Assembly: GCA_016292135.1 (NCBI GenBank)
Contig: JAEFAZ010000002.1
Location: 372,001-436,000 of the forward strand
Origin: Saccharofermentans sp.
Lineage (GTDB): Bacteria > Bacillota > Clostridia > Saccharofermentanales > Saccharofermentanaceae
Direction: 5' to 3'
Length of the DNA stretch: 64,000 bases
Shown: positions 31,544-39,528 of the stretch, piece after piece
Layout: each line of letters starts with the position of its first letter
How positions within the stretch are numbered: position 1 is the stretch's first letter
Translations under genes and position numbers: made by a program
The notes under the pieces: model-generated
What the model was told of the DNA's origin: nothing
The model's database searches: none
What the model saw: only the letters and a program-made list of their open reading frames with translations

Positions 31544-31714
31544 ATGGCTTATGTAATTACTGATGCATGTGTTTCATGCGGTTCCTGTGCTGACGGTTGC
31601 CCCGTAGGTGCTATCTCTCAGGGCGATACACAGTACAACATCGATCCCGATGTCTGCATCTCCTGTGGCGCTTGCGCAGGTACATGCCCTATGTCTGCTA
31701 TCGAAGAAGGCTGA
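31544..31714 (+). CDS. 2[4Fe-4S] ferredoxin (56 aa)
   Basis: A small electron carrier of the clostridial type. The two cluster motifs are 'CVSCGSCADGCP' and 'CISCGACAGTCP', eight cysteines in two symmetric CxxCxxCxxxCP sets, with 'YNIDPDVC' between them. The 56-residue length is standard. It should accept electrons from pyruvate:ferredoxin oxidoreductase and donate to hydrogenase or Rnf-type partners. GAAGGAGG is 7 nt upstream of the ATG, and it has a promoter and terminator of its own, suggesting abundant monocistronic expression. A second ferredoxin gene of the same length follows 146 bp later. Confidence 0.97.
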   Translation: MAYVITDACVSCGSCADGCPVGAISQGDTQYNIDPDVCISCGACAGTCPMSAIEEG

Positions 31715-31739
31715 TAACAGATATTGCAAATGCAACATC

Positions 31740-31766
31740 AAGGCCGTCCCGCGGGGCGGCCTTTTT
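31740..31766 (+). terminator. Rho-independent terminator
   Basis: GC-rich hairpin, AAGGCCGTC (from 31740) pairing with GGCGGCCTT (to 31763), followed by a T run. It closes the first ferredoxin gene. Confidence 0.9.
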
Positions 31767-31806
31767 CATGCCGGGAGACATTACCGTTCTCAATGAACTC
31801 CGCTGA

Positions 31807-31815
31807 TGGTAAAAT
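31807..31815 (+). promoter_or_regulatory. Extended -10 promoter of the second ferredoxin
   Basis: TGGTAAAAT, about 46 nt before the ATG at 31861; weak -35. Confidence 0.4.
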
Positions 31816-31860
31816 GATCTTGTAAAAAGAGAACCCTCTGAGCCGGAAGGAGGTCTTGTT

Positions 31861-32031
31861 ATGCCATATGAGATACAGAGCAACTGCATAAAGTGCGGCA
31901 GATGCGAATTCGTGTGCCCTGAGGATGCCATCAAGCGCGAATGGAACGGATACAGGATCGATCCTGATCTTTGCGATTCATGCGGGGGCTGCACATATGT
32001 CTGTCCGGTCAAGGCGATAGAACCGGATTGA
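31861..32031 (+). CDS. 2[4Fe-4S] ferredoxin (56 aa), second copy
   Basis: A 56-residue ferredoxin with cluster motifs 'CIKCGRCEFVCP' and 'CDSCGGCTYVCP' and linker 'YRIDPDLC'. It has the same length and spacing as the upstream ferredoxin but differs at most non-cysteine positions: the charged residues around the clusters ('KCGRCEF', 'KREWNGYR') make it more basic, so it probably serves a different partner or potential. AAGGAGG is well placed before the ATG. No terminator follows immediately; the next hairpin is ~220 bp downstream. Confidence 0.95.
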   Translation: MPYEIQSNCIKCGRCEFVCPEDAIKREWNGYRIDPDLCDSCGGCTYVCPVKAIEPD

Positions 32032-32247
32032 TCTTATCTGAGATTCAGAAGGATCGAGGGTGCTTTTTTGGTACCACTCGGCATATAAGAGCAGTTTGGT
32101 ACCATCATCTCCATATTTACTGTAATGGTACCAACATCCGTCGCGCAAACAAGCAGTTTCGATCTCGTTGACGATAAGGGAGGCGAATGCTGAAATTTTT
32201 GTAAGAAAGCACAGTCTGCTAAGACGGTTGCTTCCGAGGATAAAGTC

Positions 32248-32297
32248 AAAGACCTCACCCGGTTTCAGCTACAATCCTGGGTGAGGTCTTTCATTTT
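32248..32297 (+). terminator. Rho-independent terminator
   Basis: Perfect 13-bp stem, AAAGACCTCACCC (32248-32260) with its complement (32279-32291), an 18-nt loop, then CATTTT. It ends transcription from the second ferredoxin region. Confidence 0.85.
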
Positions 32298-32360
32298 ATG
32301 TTCAAACAGTTAAAGCCCCATTATTGACACACAAATAATATGTAATGACCCCTCTTATTC

Positions 32361-32369
32361 TGATATAAT
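32361..32369 (+). promoter_or_regulatory. Extended -10 promoter of the DUF1385 gene
   Basis: TGATATAAT. A TTGACA at 32324-32329 lies 34 nt upstream, too far to pair with it, so the extended -10 probably acts alone. Confidence 0.45.
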
Positions 32370-32398
32370 CAGACAAATATATAAAATAAGGAGACAAT

Positions 32399-33502
32399 AT
32401 GTCTGACAATATCGAAAAGAGTGTTGACGAGATCGCCGAGATCCCTGTTGAGGAGAAGGACTTAAAGGAAGTCGAAGGCGAAGTCGTTGAGAAAGAGGAG
32501 AAGGCCGGAGAAGAGTCCGGCAAGGCTGAATGCAAGCCCTGCCAGAAGAAGACCACGATCGGCGGACAGGCCCTGATCGAGGGCGTTATGATGGTAGGTC
32601 CCAAGAGGACCTGCATGGCTGTCCGCAAGGGTGACGGCACCATCCATGTTGAAGAGATCAAGCAGGGAGAGAGAGTCTCATATTTTGAGACGGTCCCTTT
32701 CGTAAGAGGCTGCCTCAGGTTCTATAAGATGCTCGTTACCGGAACCGGTGCAATGATGAGATCCGCAGAACTTTCCGAAGAAGGCAATGAGGATGAAGAA
32801 ACTCAGGATAAGCCCAAGTCTGCTCTGGATAAGTTTTTCGAGAGACACAGCAACCTGCTGGTAACCATTTCGGCAATATTCGGAATGCTCCTGAGCATCG
32901 GTCTTTTCATTCTTTTGCCGAGACTCATAGTAGACGTCATCGCAAGATTTATCGACGAGAATATCTATGCCACAGGCTGGATGACGGTAGTCCTTAACCT
33001 CATCGAGGGCTTCTTAAGGATGCTCCTGTTCATCCTCTATATCTACTTTGCTTCCAAGCTCAAGGACATCAAGCGTGTCTGGAGATATCACGGAGCCGAG
33101 CATAAGACGATCGCATGCTACGAGGCCGGCGAGCCCCTGACGGTCGAGAATGTACTCAAGTACCCCAGGCTCCACCCCAGGTGCGGTACGGCATTCATGT
33201 TCATCGTCCTGGCCATATCGATCATCATCTACAGCATCATCGGAGTCTTCGTAGGCGAAGGCAACATGGCAATAAACATTTTGGTAAGACTCGTTGCAAT
33301 CCCGATCATCTGCAGCATCTCTTTCGAGATCCTGAGATTCCTCGGAAGACACGACAAGAATCCTTTCTGCAGATTGCTCTCGAAGCCGGGTCTTTGGTTC
33401 CAGAACTTCACTACGGCAGAGCCTGACGCGAAGATCGTTGAAGTTGCGATTGCATCGCTCCAGGCAGTAATTCCGGAGAACGCGGAAGATGACGTATGGT
33501 GA
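32399..33502 (+). CDS. DUF1385 membrane protein
   Basis: A 367-residue protein of the DUF1385 family, widespread in Clostridia. After an acidic, probably disordered N-terminus (~1-50) comes the signature 'IGGQALIEGVMMVGPKRTCMA', then about four membrane segments (roughly 160-185, 200-222, 268-290 and 292-312), separated by 'RYHGAEHKTIACYEAGEPLT' and 'HPRCGTAFMF', both diagnostic. The function is unknown; conserved His, Glu and Cys residues suggest a metal site. Its usual neighbour is prmC, as here, where the genes overlap by 14 nt. AAGGAG precedes the ATG. Confidence 0.92.
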   Translation: MSDNIEKSVDEIAEIPVEEKDLKEVEGEVVEKEEKAGEESGKAECKPCQKKTTIGGQALIEGVMMVGPKRTCMAVRKGDGTIHVEEIKQGERVSYFETVPFVRGCLRFYKMLVTGTGAMMRSAELSEEGNEDEETQDKPKSALDKFFERHSNLLVTISAIFGMLLSIGLFILLPRLIVDVIARFIDENIYATGWMTVVLNLIEGFLRMLLFILYIYFASKLKDIKRVWRYHGAEHKTIACYEAGEPLTVENVLKYPRLHPRCGTAFMFIVLAISIIIYSIIGVFVGEGNMAINILVRLVAIPIICSISFEILRFLGRHDKNPFCRLLSKPGLWFQNFTTAEPDAKIVEVAIASLQAVIPENAEDDVW

Positions 33503-34367
33503 GCTTTTAAACAAGATAGATCAGGTATTAAGCGAAGCGGGTGTCGAAGACGCTCGCTTCGATTCTTCTTTGATAGCGGAAGAATTCTTTCCTGATACCA
33601 AAGAGGACAGTGAACTCGATCCCAACATCGTAAGGCAGTGCCTGCTCGCGGCCGATACAGTCGCTTCTGGCGCACCTGTCCAGTATGTTACCGGCAAGGC
33701 ATATTTCTGGCGCGAAAAGTACGATGTCTCAGTCGGCGTGCTTATCCCGAGGTCAGACTCTGAGACGGTAGTCGAAGCGGCTCTCGCATTCTGCGGTGCG
33801 CTCGATATCCCTCAGGAAGCATACAAGGATATAGAGCCATCCGAGAAGGACTGCATCGAGTTTGCTGATGTCTGCTGCGGCACAGGCTGTATAGGAATAT
33901 CGATCGCAAACGAGCTTGTCTCTCACGGGATAAAGACGAAGGTCCACCTGGGCGATCTTTCTGATGAGGCGCTTGTTTTCGCGAATAAGAATTCTGAGAT
34001 ATGCAAGGCTGATATAGATGTCACAAAGATGGATATTACAGCAGATGAAGTTCCCTGGACGGGACTCGATCTCATTACTGCTAACCCGCCTTATGTTACA
34101 ACAGAAGAATATGGTGAACTCGAAGACAAGATAAAGCTCTACGAGCCTGAGATGGCGCTCGAAGCGGGCAGTGACGGATTAAAGTTCTACAAGCCCCTTG
34201 CTGAATTTGCAAAGAAGGCTTTAAGAGACGGCGGCATGCTTATAGCAGAGCACGGTTACAGGCAGGGAGATGCCATAAGAAAGATCTTCGAAGATGCCGG
34301 TCTTAAGGGTGTCAAGACTGTCAAGGACCTTTCGGGCAACGACAGGGTTACATACGGGAGGATCTGA
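33489..34367 (+). CDS. prmC: Peptide chain release factor N5-glutamine methyltransferase
   Basis: Methylates the Gln of the GGQ motif in release factors RF1/RF2. A 292-residue protein with an N-terminal helical domain, substrate segment 'GAPVQYVTGKAYFWREKYDVS' and 'GVLIPRSDSETVVEAAL', SAM motif 'FADVCCGTGCIGISIAN' and the catalytic 'ITANPPYV'. It carries an internal charged insertion ('KDIEPSEKDCIE', ~115-127) compared with the short form. It overlaps the DUF1385 gene and is followed immediately by DUF951. Confidence 0.95.
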   Translation: MTYGELLNKIDQVLSEAGVEDARFDSSLIAEEFFPDTKEDSELDPNIVRQCLLAADTVASGAPVQYVTGKAYFWREKYDVSVGVLIPRSDSETVVEAALAFCGALDIPQEAYKDIEPSEKDCIEFADVCCGTGCIGISIANELVSHGIKTKVHLGDLSDEALVFANKNSEICKADIDVTKMDITADEVPWTGLDLITANPPYVTTEEYGELEDKIKLYEPEMALEAGSDGLKFYKPLAEFAKKALRDGGMLIAEHGYRQGDAIRKIFEDAGLKGVKTVKDLSGNDRVTYGRI

Positions 34368-34368
34368 T

Positions 34369-34584
34369 ATGCCCGGCAAGTTTTTCCTTTACGATTACAA
34401 AGAAGGCGATATCGTCAGGATGAAGAAGGGACATCCCTGCGGCAGCTTTGACTGGGAAGTCATCCTTACCGGCGCTGAGTGCAGGCTTAAGTGCATCAAG
34501 TGCGGTCACACGGTCGACATGAAAAGGGCCGCTTTGGAGAAGGCGACGGTTGAGGTTAAGCCTAAAGCTGATGCAAACGGATAA
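34369..34584 (+). CDS. DUF951 small zinc-ribbon-like protein
   Basis: A 71-residue cytosolic protein. 'GDIVRMKKGHPCGSFDWEVILTGAECRLKCIKCGHTVDMKR' spans the DUF951 family motif, with Cys in 'HPCG' and a CxxC knuckle that could bind zinc or nucleic acid. The function is unknown; the family is conserved in Firmicutes and often sits near translation genes. The ATG at 34369 has GGAGG 6 nt upstream and lies 1 nt after the prmC stop; a longer in-frame extension inside prmC (to 34294) has no ribosome site. Confidence 0.9.
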   Translation: MPGKFFLYDYKEGDIVRMKKGHPCGSFDWEVILTGAECRLKCIKCGHTVDMKRAALEKATVEVKPKADANG

Positions 34585-34588
34585 GAAG

Positions 34589-35383
34589 TTATATCTCGAG
34601 ATTCTGAGACACGCAGTACTTAAGACCGTTATTGTCCTCGAAAACGAATTCCCTGTTGGTACCGGATTTCTTGCCGGCTTCTTCCAAGGGCTTTAAGATC
34701 TTGACCTTGTCCTTGATCTCATAGTAGAGGAGCATGGGTTCGGACGCATAGACGTAGTAGTCGTAGATCGGGTCTTCAGCAAGTATCAGTATCGCATTAT
34801 CACGTGTAAGTCTTATGTGGGGCATGGTCTCGTCGTCCAGGTGAGCAGCCTTGAATCCCAGGTTCTTCTCGTAGAAGAGGGAAGTCGCAAGAGGATCGGA
34901 GCACTTGATGACGGGTGCAACGCAGTTCATCAGGTGAATGCCTTCCTTCTCTTCGCCGTCCCCTTCGTCAGTTTCTACGGGCGCATCTTCCGTAATGTTG
35001 AACTTGTATCCCAGAAGGGGCTTGCCGAAAGGCTTCTCGTGCTCATCGAGGCTCGATGTCATGTCGGATCTTTCCATGATCTCCTCGGTCGACATGGAGG
35101 AGGGGATCTGTCTTAAGTGATCTATCTTTTCGAGATATTCAAGGAGATTTACAAAGCGGATATATAGAGGCATCAGGTCTTCGGTGGATTTGGGCAGGTT
35201 GCGCTCTCCGTGCAGGAACATCATGCCGTATTCGACTGCTTCGGGAGGGAGGCTTGCAAAGAGCTTGTTTATGAGGAAGAATTCTTCCTTTGTGTCATCG
35301 TGGACGCCTCCTCCTTCGATGACAGTTTCCATGTAATCGAAGACTTTATTGATGTCGTGTTCGGGATATTCATTCCTTAACAT
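34589..35383 (-). CDS. VOC-fold (glyoxalase-like) protein with unknown N-terminal helical domain
   Basis: A 264-residue protein in two parts. Residues ~150-264 form a VOC/glyoxalase-like domain ('VAPVIKCSDPLATSLFYEKN', 'LGFKAAHLDDETMPHIRLTR', 'VFEDNNGLKYCVSQNLEI'), the fold used by glyoxalase I, fosfomycin and bleomycin resistance proteins. Residues ~1-105 are helical and I do not recognise them; an acidic linker joins the two. Only some of the usual His/Glu metal ligands can be guessed, so binding rather than catalysis is possible. It runs opposite to its neighbours and converges on DUF951 with a 4-nt gap. AGAGG precedes the ATG. Confidence 0.7.
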   Translation of the reverse strand: MLRNEYPEHDINKVFDYMETVIEGGGVHDDTKEEFFLINKLFASLPPEAVEYGMMFLHGERNLPKSTEDLMPLYIRFVNLLEYLEKIDHLRQIPSSMSTEEIMERSDMTSSLDEHEKPFGKPLLGYKFNITEDAPVETDEGDGEEKEGIHLMNCVAPVIKCSDPLATSLFYEKNLGFKAAHLDDETMPHIRLTRDNAILILAEDPIYDYYVYASEPMLLYYEIKDKVKILKPLEEAGKKSGTNREFVFEDNNGLKYCVSQNLEI

Positions 35384-35441
35384 GGCCGATACCTCTGTTT
35401 ATTTGGTTTATTTGACAAAAACAATAATATCATGAATGAAG

Positions 35442-35447
35442 TATAAT
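35442..35447 (+). promoter_or_regulatory. -10 box of the ybaK gene
   Basis: TATAAT. A TTGACA (35412-35417) lies 24 nt upstream, longer than a normal spacer, so it may instead belong to another factor or be fortuitous. Confidence 0.35.
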
Positions 35448-35478
35448 GTGTCGGGAGATAAGAAGCGGAGGAATAAAA

Positions 35479-35958
35479 GTGTCCGGAATCAAGAAGACAA
35501 ACGCTATGAGAATGCTCGATTCAGCCCATGTCGATTATGAGGCTGTTGAGTACGAATACGATGAGAACGACCTTGACGGTCATCACGTCGCAGAGTTTTT
35601 GAACCTCCCCTACGAAGAGGTCTTCAAGACCCTGGTAGCCAAGGGTGATTCAGGTGCTTACTATGTCTTCTGCCTGTCGGTCGATTCCTCGGTCGACATG
35701 AAGAAAGCAGCCAAGGCTGCAGGAGAGAAGAGGGTTGAGATGATCCCCGTCAAGGACCTCCTGGCTATAACGGGTTATATCAGAGGCGGCTGTTCTCCCG
35801 TCGGAATGAAAAAGAAGTTCAAGACCATATTCGACGAGATGATCCTGCTGGTGGACACTGTATCCGTCAGCGGCGGCATGAGGGGCCTTCAGATCAGGCT
35901 CAAGGCAGAAGATCTCGTCAAGGTAACAGATGCATCCGTTTGCGATATTACTGCATAA
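35479..35958 (+). CDS. ybaK: Cys-tRNA(Pro)/Cys-tRNA(Cys) deacylase YbaK-type
   Basis: Hydrolyses mischarged aminoacyl-tRNA (Cys-tRNA-Pro). A 159-residue protein with 'KKTNAMRMLDSAHVDYE' at the N-terminus, 'EEVFKTLVAKGD', 'VDMKKAAKAAGEKRVEM', 'GYIRGGCSPVGMKK' and 'ISGGMRGLQI'-like 'VSGGMRGLQIRL', all family landmarks. GTG at 35479 is preferred to an upstream in-frame ATG (35446), because GGAGG lies 7 nt before it and the family begins 'K.TNA.R.L'. It is followed by an antiporter gene 27 nt later. Confidence 0.92.
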   Translation: MSGIKKTNAMRMLDSAHVDYEAVEYEYDENDLDGHHVAEFLNLPYEEVFKTLVAKGDSGAYYVFCLSVDSSVDMKKAAKAAGEKRVEMIPVKDLLAITGYIRGGCSPVGMKKKFKTIFDEMILLVDTVSVSGGMRGLQIRLKAEDLVKVTDASVCDITA

Positions 35959-35985
35959 CATTTTGAGGATATAGAGGCGATTGTA

Positions 35986-37179
35986 ATGGAGTTCGATACA
36001 AGTACGGTAATCAGGGATCTTTGTATTATCACGATCTTCGCGAAGGCGTTCGGTCTTCTTGCTCGAAAATGCAAGGTTCCTGATGTTGCAGGCGAGATCA
36101 TAGCAGGTCTCATCCTCGGACCCTCGGTCCTTAACCTCGTTCAGAATTCGGACTATCTTTCAGCTATGGCCGAGATCGGCGTAATAATGCTGATGTTTTC
36201 TTCCGGACTTTCCACGAACTTGAGACAGCTCAAGAAGACAGGTCTCAAGTCCACCATGATCGCCTTGTTCGGCGTATTTGTTCCTCTTATCTTCGGTACT
36301 GTCATCTATGTCGCTTTCTTCGGAACAGCGGGTATAGGGAGTGACAAATTCTATAAGGCCATATTCACCGGAACGATCCTGACAGCCACATCTGTCAGCA
36401 TTACGGCACAGACCTTAAAAGATCTGGGCAAGATCAAGGATGAGGTCGCGACCACGGTCTTAAGCGCTGCCATAATCGATGATGTCATCGGCATCATGGT
36501 CCTGACCCTTGTCATCGGATTTAAGGATCCTGAAGTCCAGCCGCTCATCGTATTGCTGAAGACAGTCCTCTTCTTCGTATTTGCTGCGGGAATGGGATAC
36601 ATCATATTCAGGCTCTTCAAGCTCTTCGACAAGAAGTATCCTCACACAAGAAGGATCCCGATCTTAGGACTCGCACTTGCTTTCGGAATGTCCTACATTG
36701 CAGATGCCGTTTTCGGCGTTGCGGATATCACCGGCGCATTCTGTGCGGGCGTTATACTCTGTTCGCTCAAGGACTCTGATTATATCAACCGCAAGATGGA
36801 CGTCAATTCCTACATGATATTCGGACCCGTATTCTTCTGCTCGATCGGACTTAAGACCGACCTCACGCAGATAGACACGAGCATAATCGTATTTTCGCTC
36901 GCATTCGTTTTCGTCGGAATGCTCGCCAAGGTCATCGGCTGCGGCTTCATCTCCAAGATGATGAAATATTCCAACAGGGATTCACTCAAGATCGGTGTCG
37001 GCATGATGACCCGCGGCGAGATCGCCCTGATCGTTGCCCAGAAGGGTCTGGCTTTCGGAATGCTGAACCCCGCATTCTTTACGAGCGTCATCCTTCTCAT
37101 CGTTATAAGTTCAGTACTTACACCCATATTCCTGAAGATCCTCTATAAGGACAAAAAGCCGGAGACAGTACCGACATGA
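35986..37179 (+). CDS. Cation:proton antiporter (CPA2/Kef type)
   Basis: A 397-residue protein with about 12 membrane segments covering the complete Na+/H+ exchanger core of the CPA2 family. 'VPDVAGEIIAGLILGPSVL' (segment 2 re-entrant) and 'SAAIIDDVIGIMVL', with the paired Asp of the ion site, are present. There is no C-terminal TrkA-N or TrkA-C regulatory domain, so it is not a full KefB/C; export of Na+ or K+ in exchange for protons is likely but ion choice is unknown. It overlaps the tRNA methyltransferase gene by 4 nt. Confidence 0.88.
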   Translation: MEFDTSTVIRDLCIITIFAKAFGLLARKCKVPDVAGEIIAGLILGPSVLNLVQNSDYLSAMAEIGVIMLMFSSGLSTNLRQLKKTGLKSTMIALFGVFVPLIFGTVIYVAFFGTAGIGSDKFYKAIFTGTILTATSVSITAQTLKDLGKIKDEVATTVLSAAIIDDVIGIMVLTLVIGFKDPEVQPLIVLLKTVLFFVFAAGMGYIIFRLFKLFDKKYPHTRRIPILGLALAFGMSYIADAVFGVADITGAFCAGVILCSLKDSDYINRKMDVNSYMIFGPVFFCSIGLKTDLTQIDTSIIVFSLAFVFVGMLAKVIGCGFISKMMKYSNRDSLKIGVGMMTRGEIALIVAQKGLAFGMLNPAFFTSVILLIVISSVLTPIFLKILYKDKKPETVPT

Positions 37180-37934
37180 CGGATGAACTCACGAAAGAAG
37201 ACCTGGGCCGCCAAGGGTTCGTGTTGTATCAGAACAAGACGGGCTTCAGATTCGGCACGGACAGCGTTCTTCTTGCCTGGTTCACGATGGCTCTTATCCC
37301 GCGAAAAGGTCCTGTCCGCATATTGGAATTAGGCTCCGGCTGTGGCGGTGCCGCTATTTGTCTTGCGGCAAGGCTCGAAGAGCAGCATATAGATTACAGG
37401 ATGGATCTTGTCGAGATAGATCCTATTTCCTGTGAGATCCTTCAGAAAAACATCGGAGAGAACAAGCTCACTGACAAGGTCACGGCGTATTGCGCAGACA
37501 TTAACAAGATGCCTGATGCTATAAGAAACAGCCAGTACGATGTCGTATTCGCAAATCCTCCTTACTTTACCGAAGGGTCTGGCGAAGCTTCATCCGATGC
37601 TAGAAGAAACAACGCAAGGCAGGGCGCGGAAGACACCTATACGGTTTTTGCCAAAGCGGCTGCTTCAAGGCTCATCCCTTCGACCGGAATATATGCGGTA
37701 GTGATTGATTCGGCATTTTCGGGTAAAATGTCTAGTAGTTTCCAAGATGCGGGAATAAACGTATCGAGACTGATGCCGGTATTCCCGAACCACAAGAAGG
37801 ATGCGAGGATCGTCCTGATGGCTGGCAGAAGGCGCGGCAACGAGGAAACTAAGATCCTGCCGGCCCTTTATCTTGACGACAAGGACAGGATGCACGAGAT
37901 CTACGAGGAGGAGCATAAGGATTGCTTTATCTAG
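37176..37934 (+). CDS. tRNA1(Val) A37 N6-methyltransferase-like (TrmN6/YfiC)
   Basis: A 252-residue class I SAM methyltransferase. 'GFRFGTDSVLLAWF' at the N-terminus is the TrmN6 hallmark, followed by motif I 'ILELGSGCGGAAICLA', 'DLVEIDPISC' and the amino-methylation motif 'VVFANPPYF'. It should methylate A37 of a tRNA; the exact tRNA in this organism is unknown. It has the typical Firmicutes gene order before rsmI, whose start overlaps its end by 13 nt. Confidence 0.9.
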   Translation: MTDELTKEDLGRQGFVLYQNKTGFRFGTDSVLLAWFTMALIPRKGPVRILELGSGCGGAAICLAARLEEQHIDYRMDLVEIDPISCEILQKNIGENKLTDKVTAYCADINKMPDAIRNSQYDVVFANPPYFTEGSGEASSDARRNNARQGAEDTYTVFAKAAASRLIPSTGIYAVVIDSAFSGKMSSSFQDAGINVSRLMPVFPNHKKDARIVLMAGRRRGNEETKILPALYLDDKDRMHEIYEEEHKDCFI

Positions 37935-38752
37935 TCGGAACACCGATAGGCAATATGGCCGACATGTCACCAAGGGCGATAGAGACCCTTAAGTCGGCTG
38001 ACGTCATCCTTTGCGAAGATACCAGGGTCACCGGGATACTGCTCAATAACCTCGGCATAGAGGGCAAGAAGCTCATCTCCTACCACGAACACAACAAAGC
38101 ATCCAGGAAAGATATGGTGACCGATCTCCTTTCCAAGGAACTCAATGTCGTTCAGGTATCCGATGCGGGCATGCCTGTTATTTCAGACCCGGGTGAAGAC
38201 CTTGTGACAATAGCAGCAGAGAACGGATTTGAAGTAACATGCATACCGGGACCTACCGCTGCCATGACTGCAGCTGCCATTTCGGGTATCGATGCGAGGT
38301 TCATCCATTTCGAAGGATTCCTTCCGTCAGCAGGTGCAGCAAGGACGGACAGATTAAGCACATTGGCAAAGTCTGAAGATACACTGATCCTTTACGAAGC
38401 CCCTCACAGGATAGTCAAGCTCTGCGAAGACCTCGAAAAGGCAGGTTTTGCCGGAAGAAAGATATCATTCTGCAGGGAACTTACCAAGAAATACGAGGAA
38501 GTTATTAGACTTAACACAGAAGATGCCAAGAATTACTTCGAGAAGAATCCGCCCAAGGGTGAGTTCGTTGTAGTGATAGAAGGCAAGACAGCATCAAAGG
38601 AAACGGACGGCATCATCACGGAAGAAAAGACGGAAGAGCTTAAAAATCATCTTATAAATTCCGGTCTTTCCATGAAGGATGTTGCCAAGGCCTTATCGAT
38701 CGTGACGGGCAGATCCAAGAATGACATTTATAAAGACCTGATCGGCAGATAA
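37922..38752 (+). CDS. rsmI: 16S rRNA C1402 2'-O-methyltransferase
   Basis: Methylates the ribose of C1402 in the ribosomal P site. A 276-residue tetrapyrrole-methylase-fold protein with 'LYLVGTPIGNMADMSPRAIE', 'ADVILCEDTRVTGILLN', 'VSDAGMPVISDPGEDL' and 'CIPGPTAAMTAAAISG', in the usual order, and a short C-terminal helix-turn-helix-like end ('SMKDVAKALSIVTGRSKNDI'). The start is TTG at 37922, inside the end of the TrmN6-type gene, with GAGGAG upstream; no ATG fits the conserved N-terminus. Confidence 0.95.
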   Translation: MLYLVGTPIGNMADMSPRAIETLKSADVILCEDTRVTGILLNNLGIEGKKLISYHEHNKASRKDMVTDLLSKELNVVQVSDAGMPVISDPGEDLVTIAAENGFEVTCIPGPTAAMTAAAISGIDARFIHFEGFLPSAGAARTDRLSTLAKSEDTLILYEAPHRIVKLCEDLEKAGFAGRKISFCRELTKKYEEVIRLNTEDAKNYFEKNPPKGEFVVVIEGKTASKETDGIITEEKTEELKNHLINSGLSMKDVAKALSIVTGRSKNDIYKDLIGR

Positions 38753-38776
38753 TACTTTTCGAAAAACAAAGCAGCC

Positions 38777-39442
38777 ATGGAAACAGAACTCTTCATTTTG
38801 ATAACGGATATCATCGGCACTGTCGCTTTCGCGGTATCAGGCGCCATGGCCGGCATACGCAAGAAGATGGATATCTTCGGCGTAAATATCCTTGCGCTCC
38901 TGACGGCTACTGGCGGCGGCATAATCAGGGATATCGTCACCGGATCGACCCCGCCTGCGGCTTTTCTTAATCCTTTTTTCGTTATCATTGCGGCGATAGC
39001 TGCAAATATCACCTTCATATTTGTCTGGTGGAAGCATAAGAGCAAGAGAGCTGTCTCTGAGAAGACCCGAGCTATCTACGACAAGGTCTTCTTCTGGTTT
39101 GATACGGTCGGACTTGCTGCCTTTACGGCTGACGGTGTTCATACGGGCCTTTTCGGGTCTTTTGCAGGCAATGCTTTTCTTGTAATCTTCCTCGGTGTTG
39201 TAACAGGTGTCGGAGGGGGAGTCTTAAGGGATGTCCTGTCTTTGGAGATGCCTGTGATCTTCGTAAAACATATCTATGCATGTGCATCTATTGTCGGTGC
39301 AGCAGTCGTCTATATCGTTTACAGTATCACGGGTTCTGCCGAGGCCGGAATGCTCGCAGGCTTCTTCTTTGTCTGTGTCATCCGCTTCGCGGCCGCACAC
39401 TACGGATGGAACCTTCCCAAGGCCTATAAGGAAAATCAGTGA
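38777..39442 (+). CDS. TRIC/UPF0126 family membrane channel
   Basis: A 221-residue protein with seven membrane segments arranged as two inverted triple-helix repeats, each introduced by a glycine-rich turn: 'GTVAFAVSGAMAGIRKKMD...TATGGGIIRDI' and 'GLAAFTADGVHTGL...VTGVGGGVLRDVL'. These GGGxxRD motifs identify the UPF0126/TRIC family, trimeric cation (K+) channels in bacteria. The function in this organism is not known. No clear Shine-Dalgarno precedes the ATG, and the gene stands 24 nt behind rsmI. Confidence 0.88.
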   Translation: METELFILITDIIGTVAFAVSGAMAGIRKKMDIFGVNILALLTATGGGIIRDIVTGSTPPAAFLNPFFVIIAAIAANITFIFVWWKHKSKRAVSEKTRAIYDKVFFWFDTVGLAAFTADGVHTGLFGSFAGNAFLVIFLGVVTGVGGGVLRDVLSLEMPVIFVKHIYACASIVGAAVVYIVYSITGSAEAGMLAGFFFVCVIRFAAAHYGWNLPKAYKENQ

Positions 39443-39528
39443 AAAGGGATAGAAACCCCTGCAACATTTTCCCTTTCCGGATTGTATAAATGGTATAAGC
39501 AAACCATTTTAGACAAGGGGGAAGGCTC

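Larger units (their letters stand above)
32032..32398. other. Gene-free 367-bp stretch with three spaced palindromes
   Basis: The only gap longer than 300 bp. It holds three copies of the palindrome TGGTACCA (around 32069-32076, 32098-32105 and 32126-32133) at 28-29 bp spacing; a five-codon mini-ORF (MLKFL) with a GGGAGG site near 32180-32205; a strong terminator (32248-32297); and the DUF1385 promoter. On the minus strand one frame stays open from about 32276 into the second ferredoxin, with plausible codon use but no start codon; it may be a decayed gene or chance. Confidence 0.5.

Noticed and set aside
32064..32135. TGGTACC motifs as a T-box leader
   Set aside because: The T-box consensus requires GGGTGGNACCGCG and a specifier structure before an amino acid gene; neither is present, and the motif is palindromic and repeated.
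32324..32329. Consensus TTGACA as -35 of the DUF1385 promoter
   Set aside because: It stands 34 nt before the -10 box, twice the usual spacing, and no other -10 fits at 17 nt.
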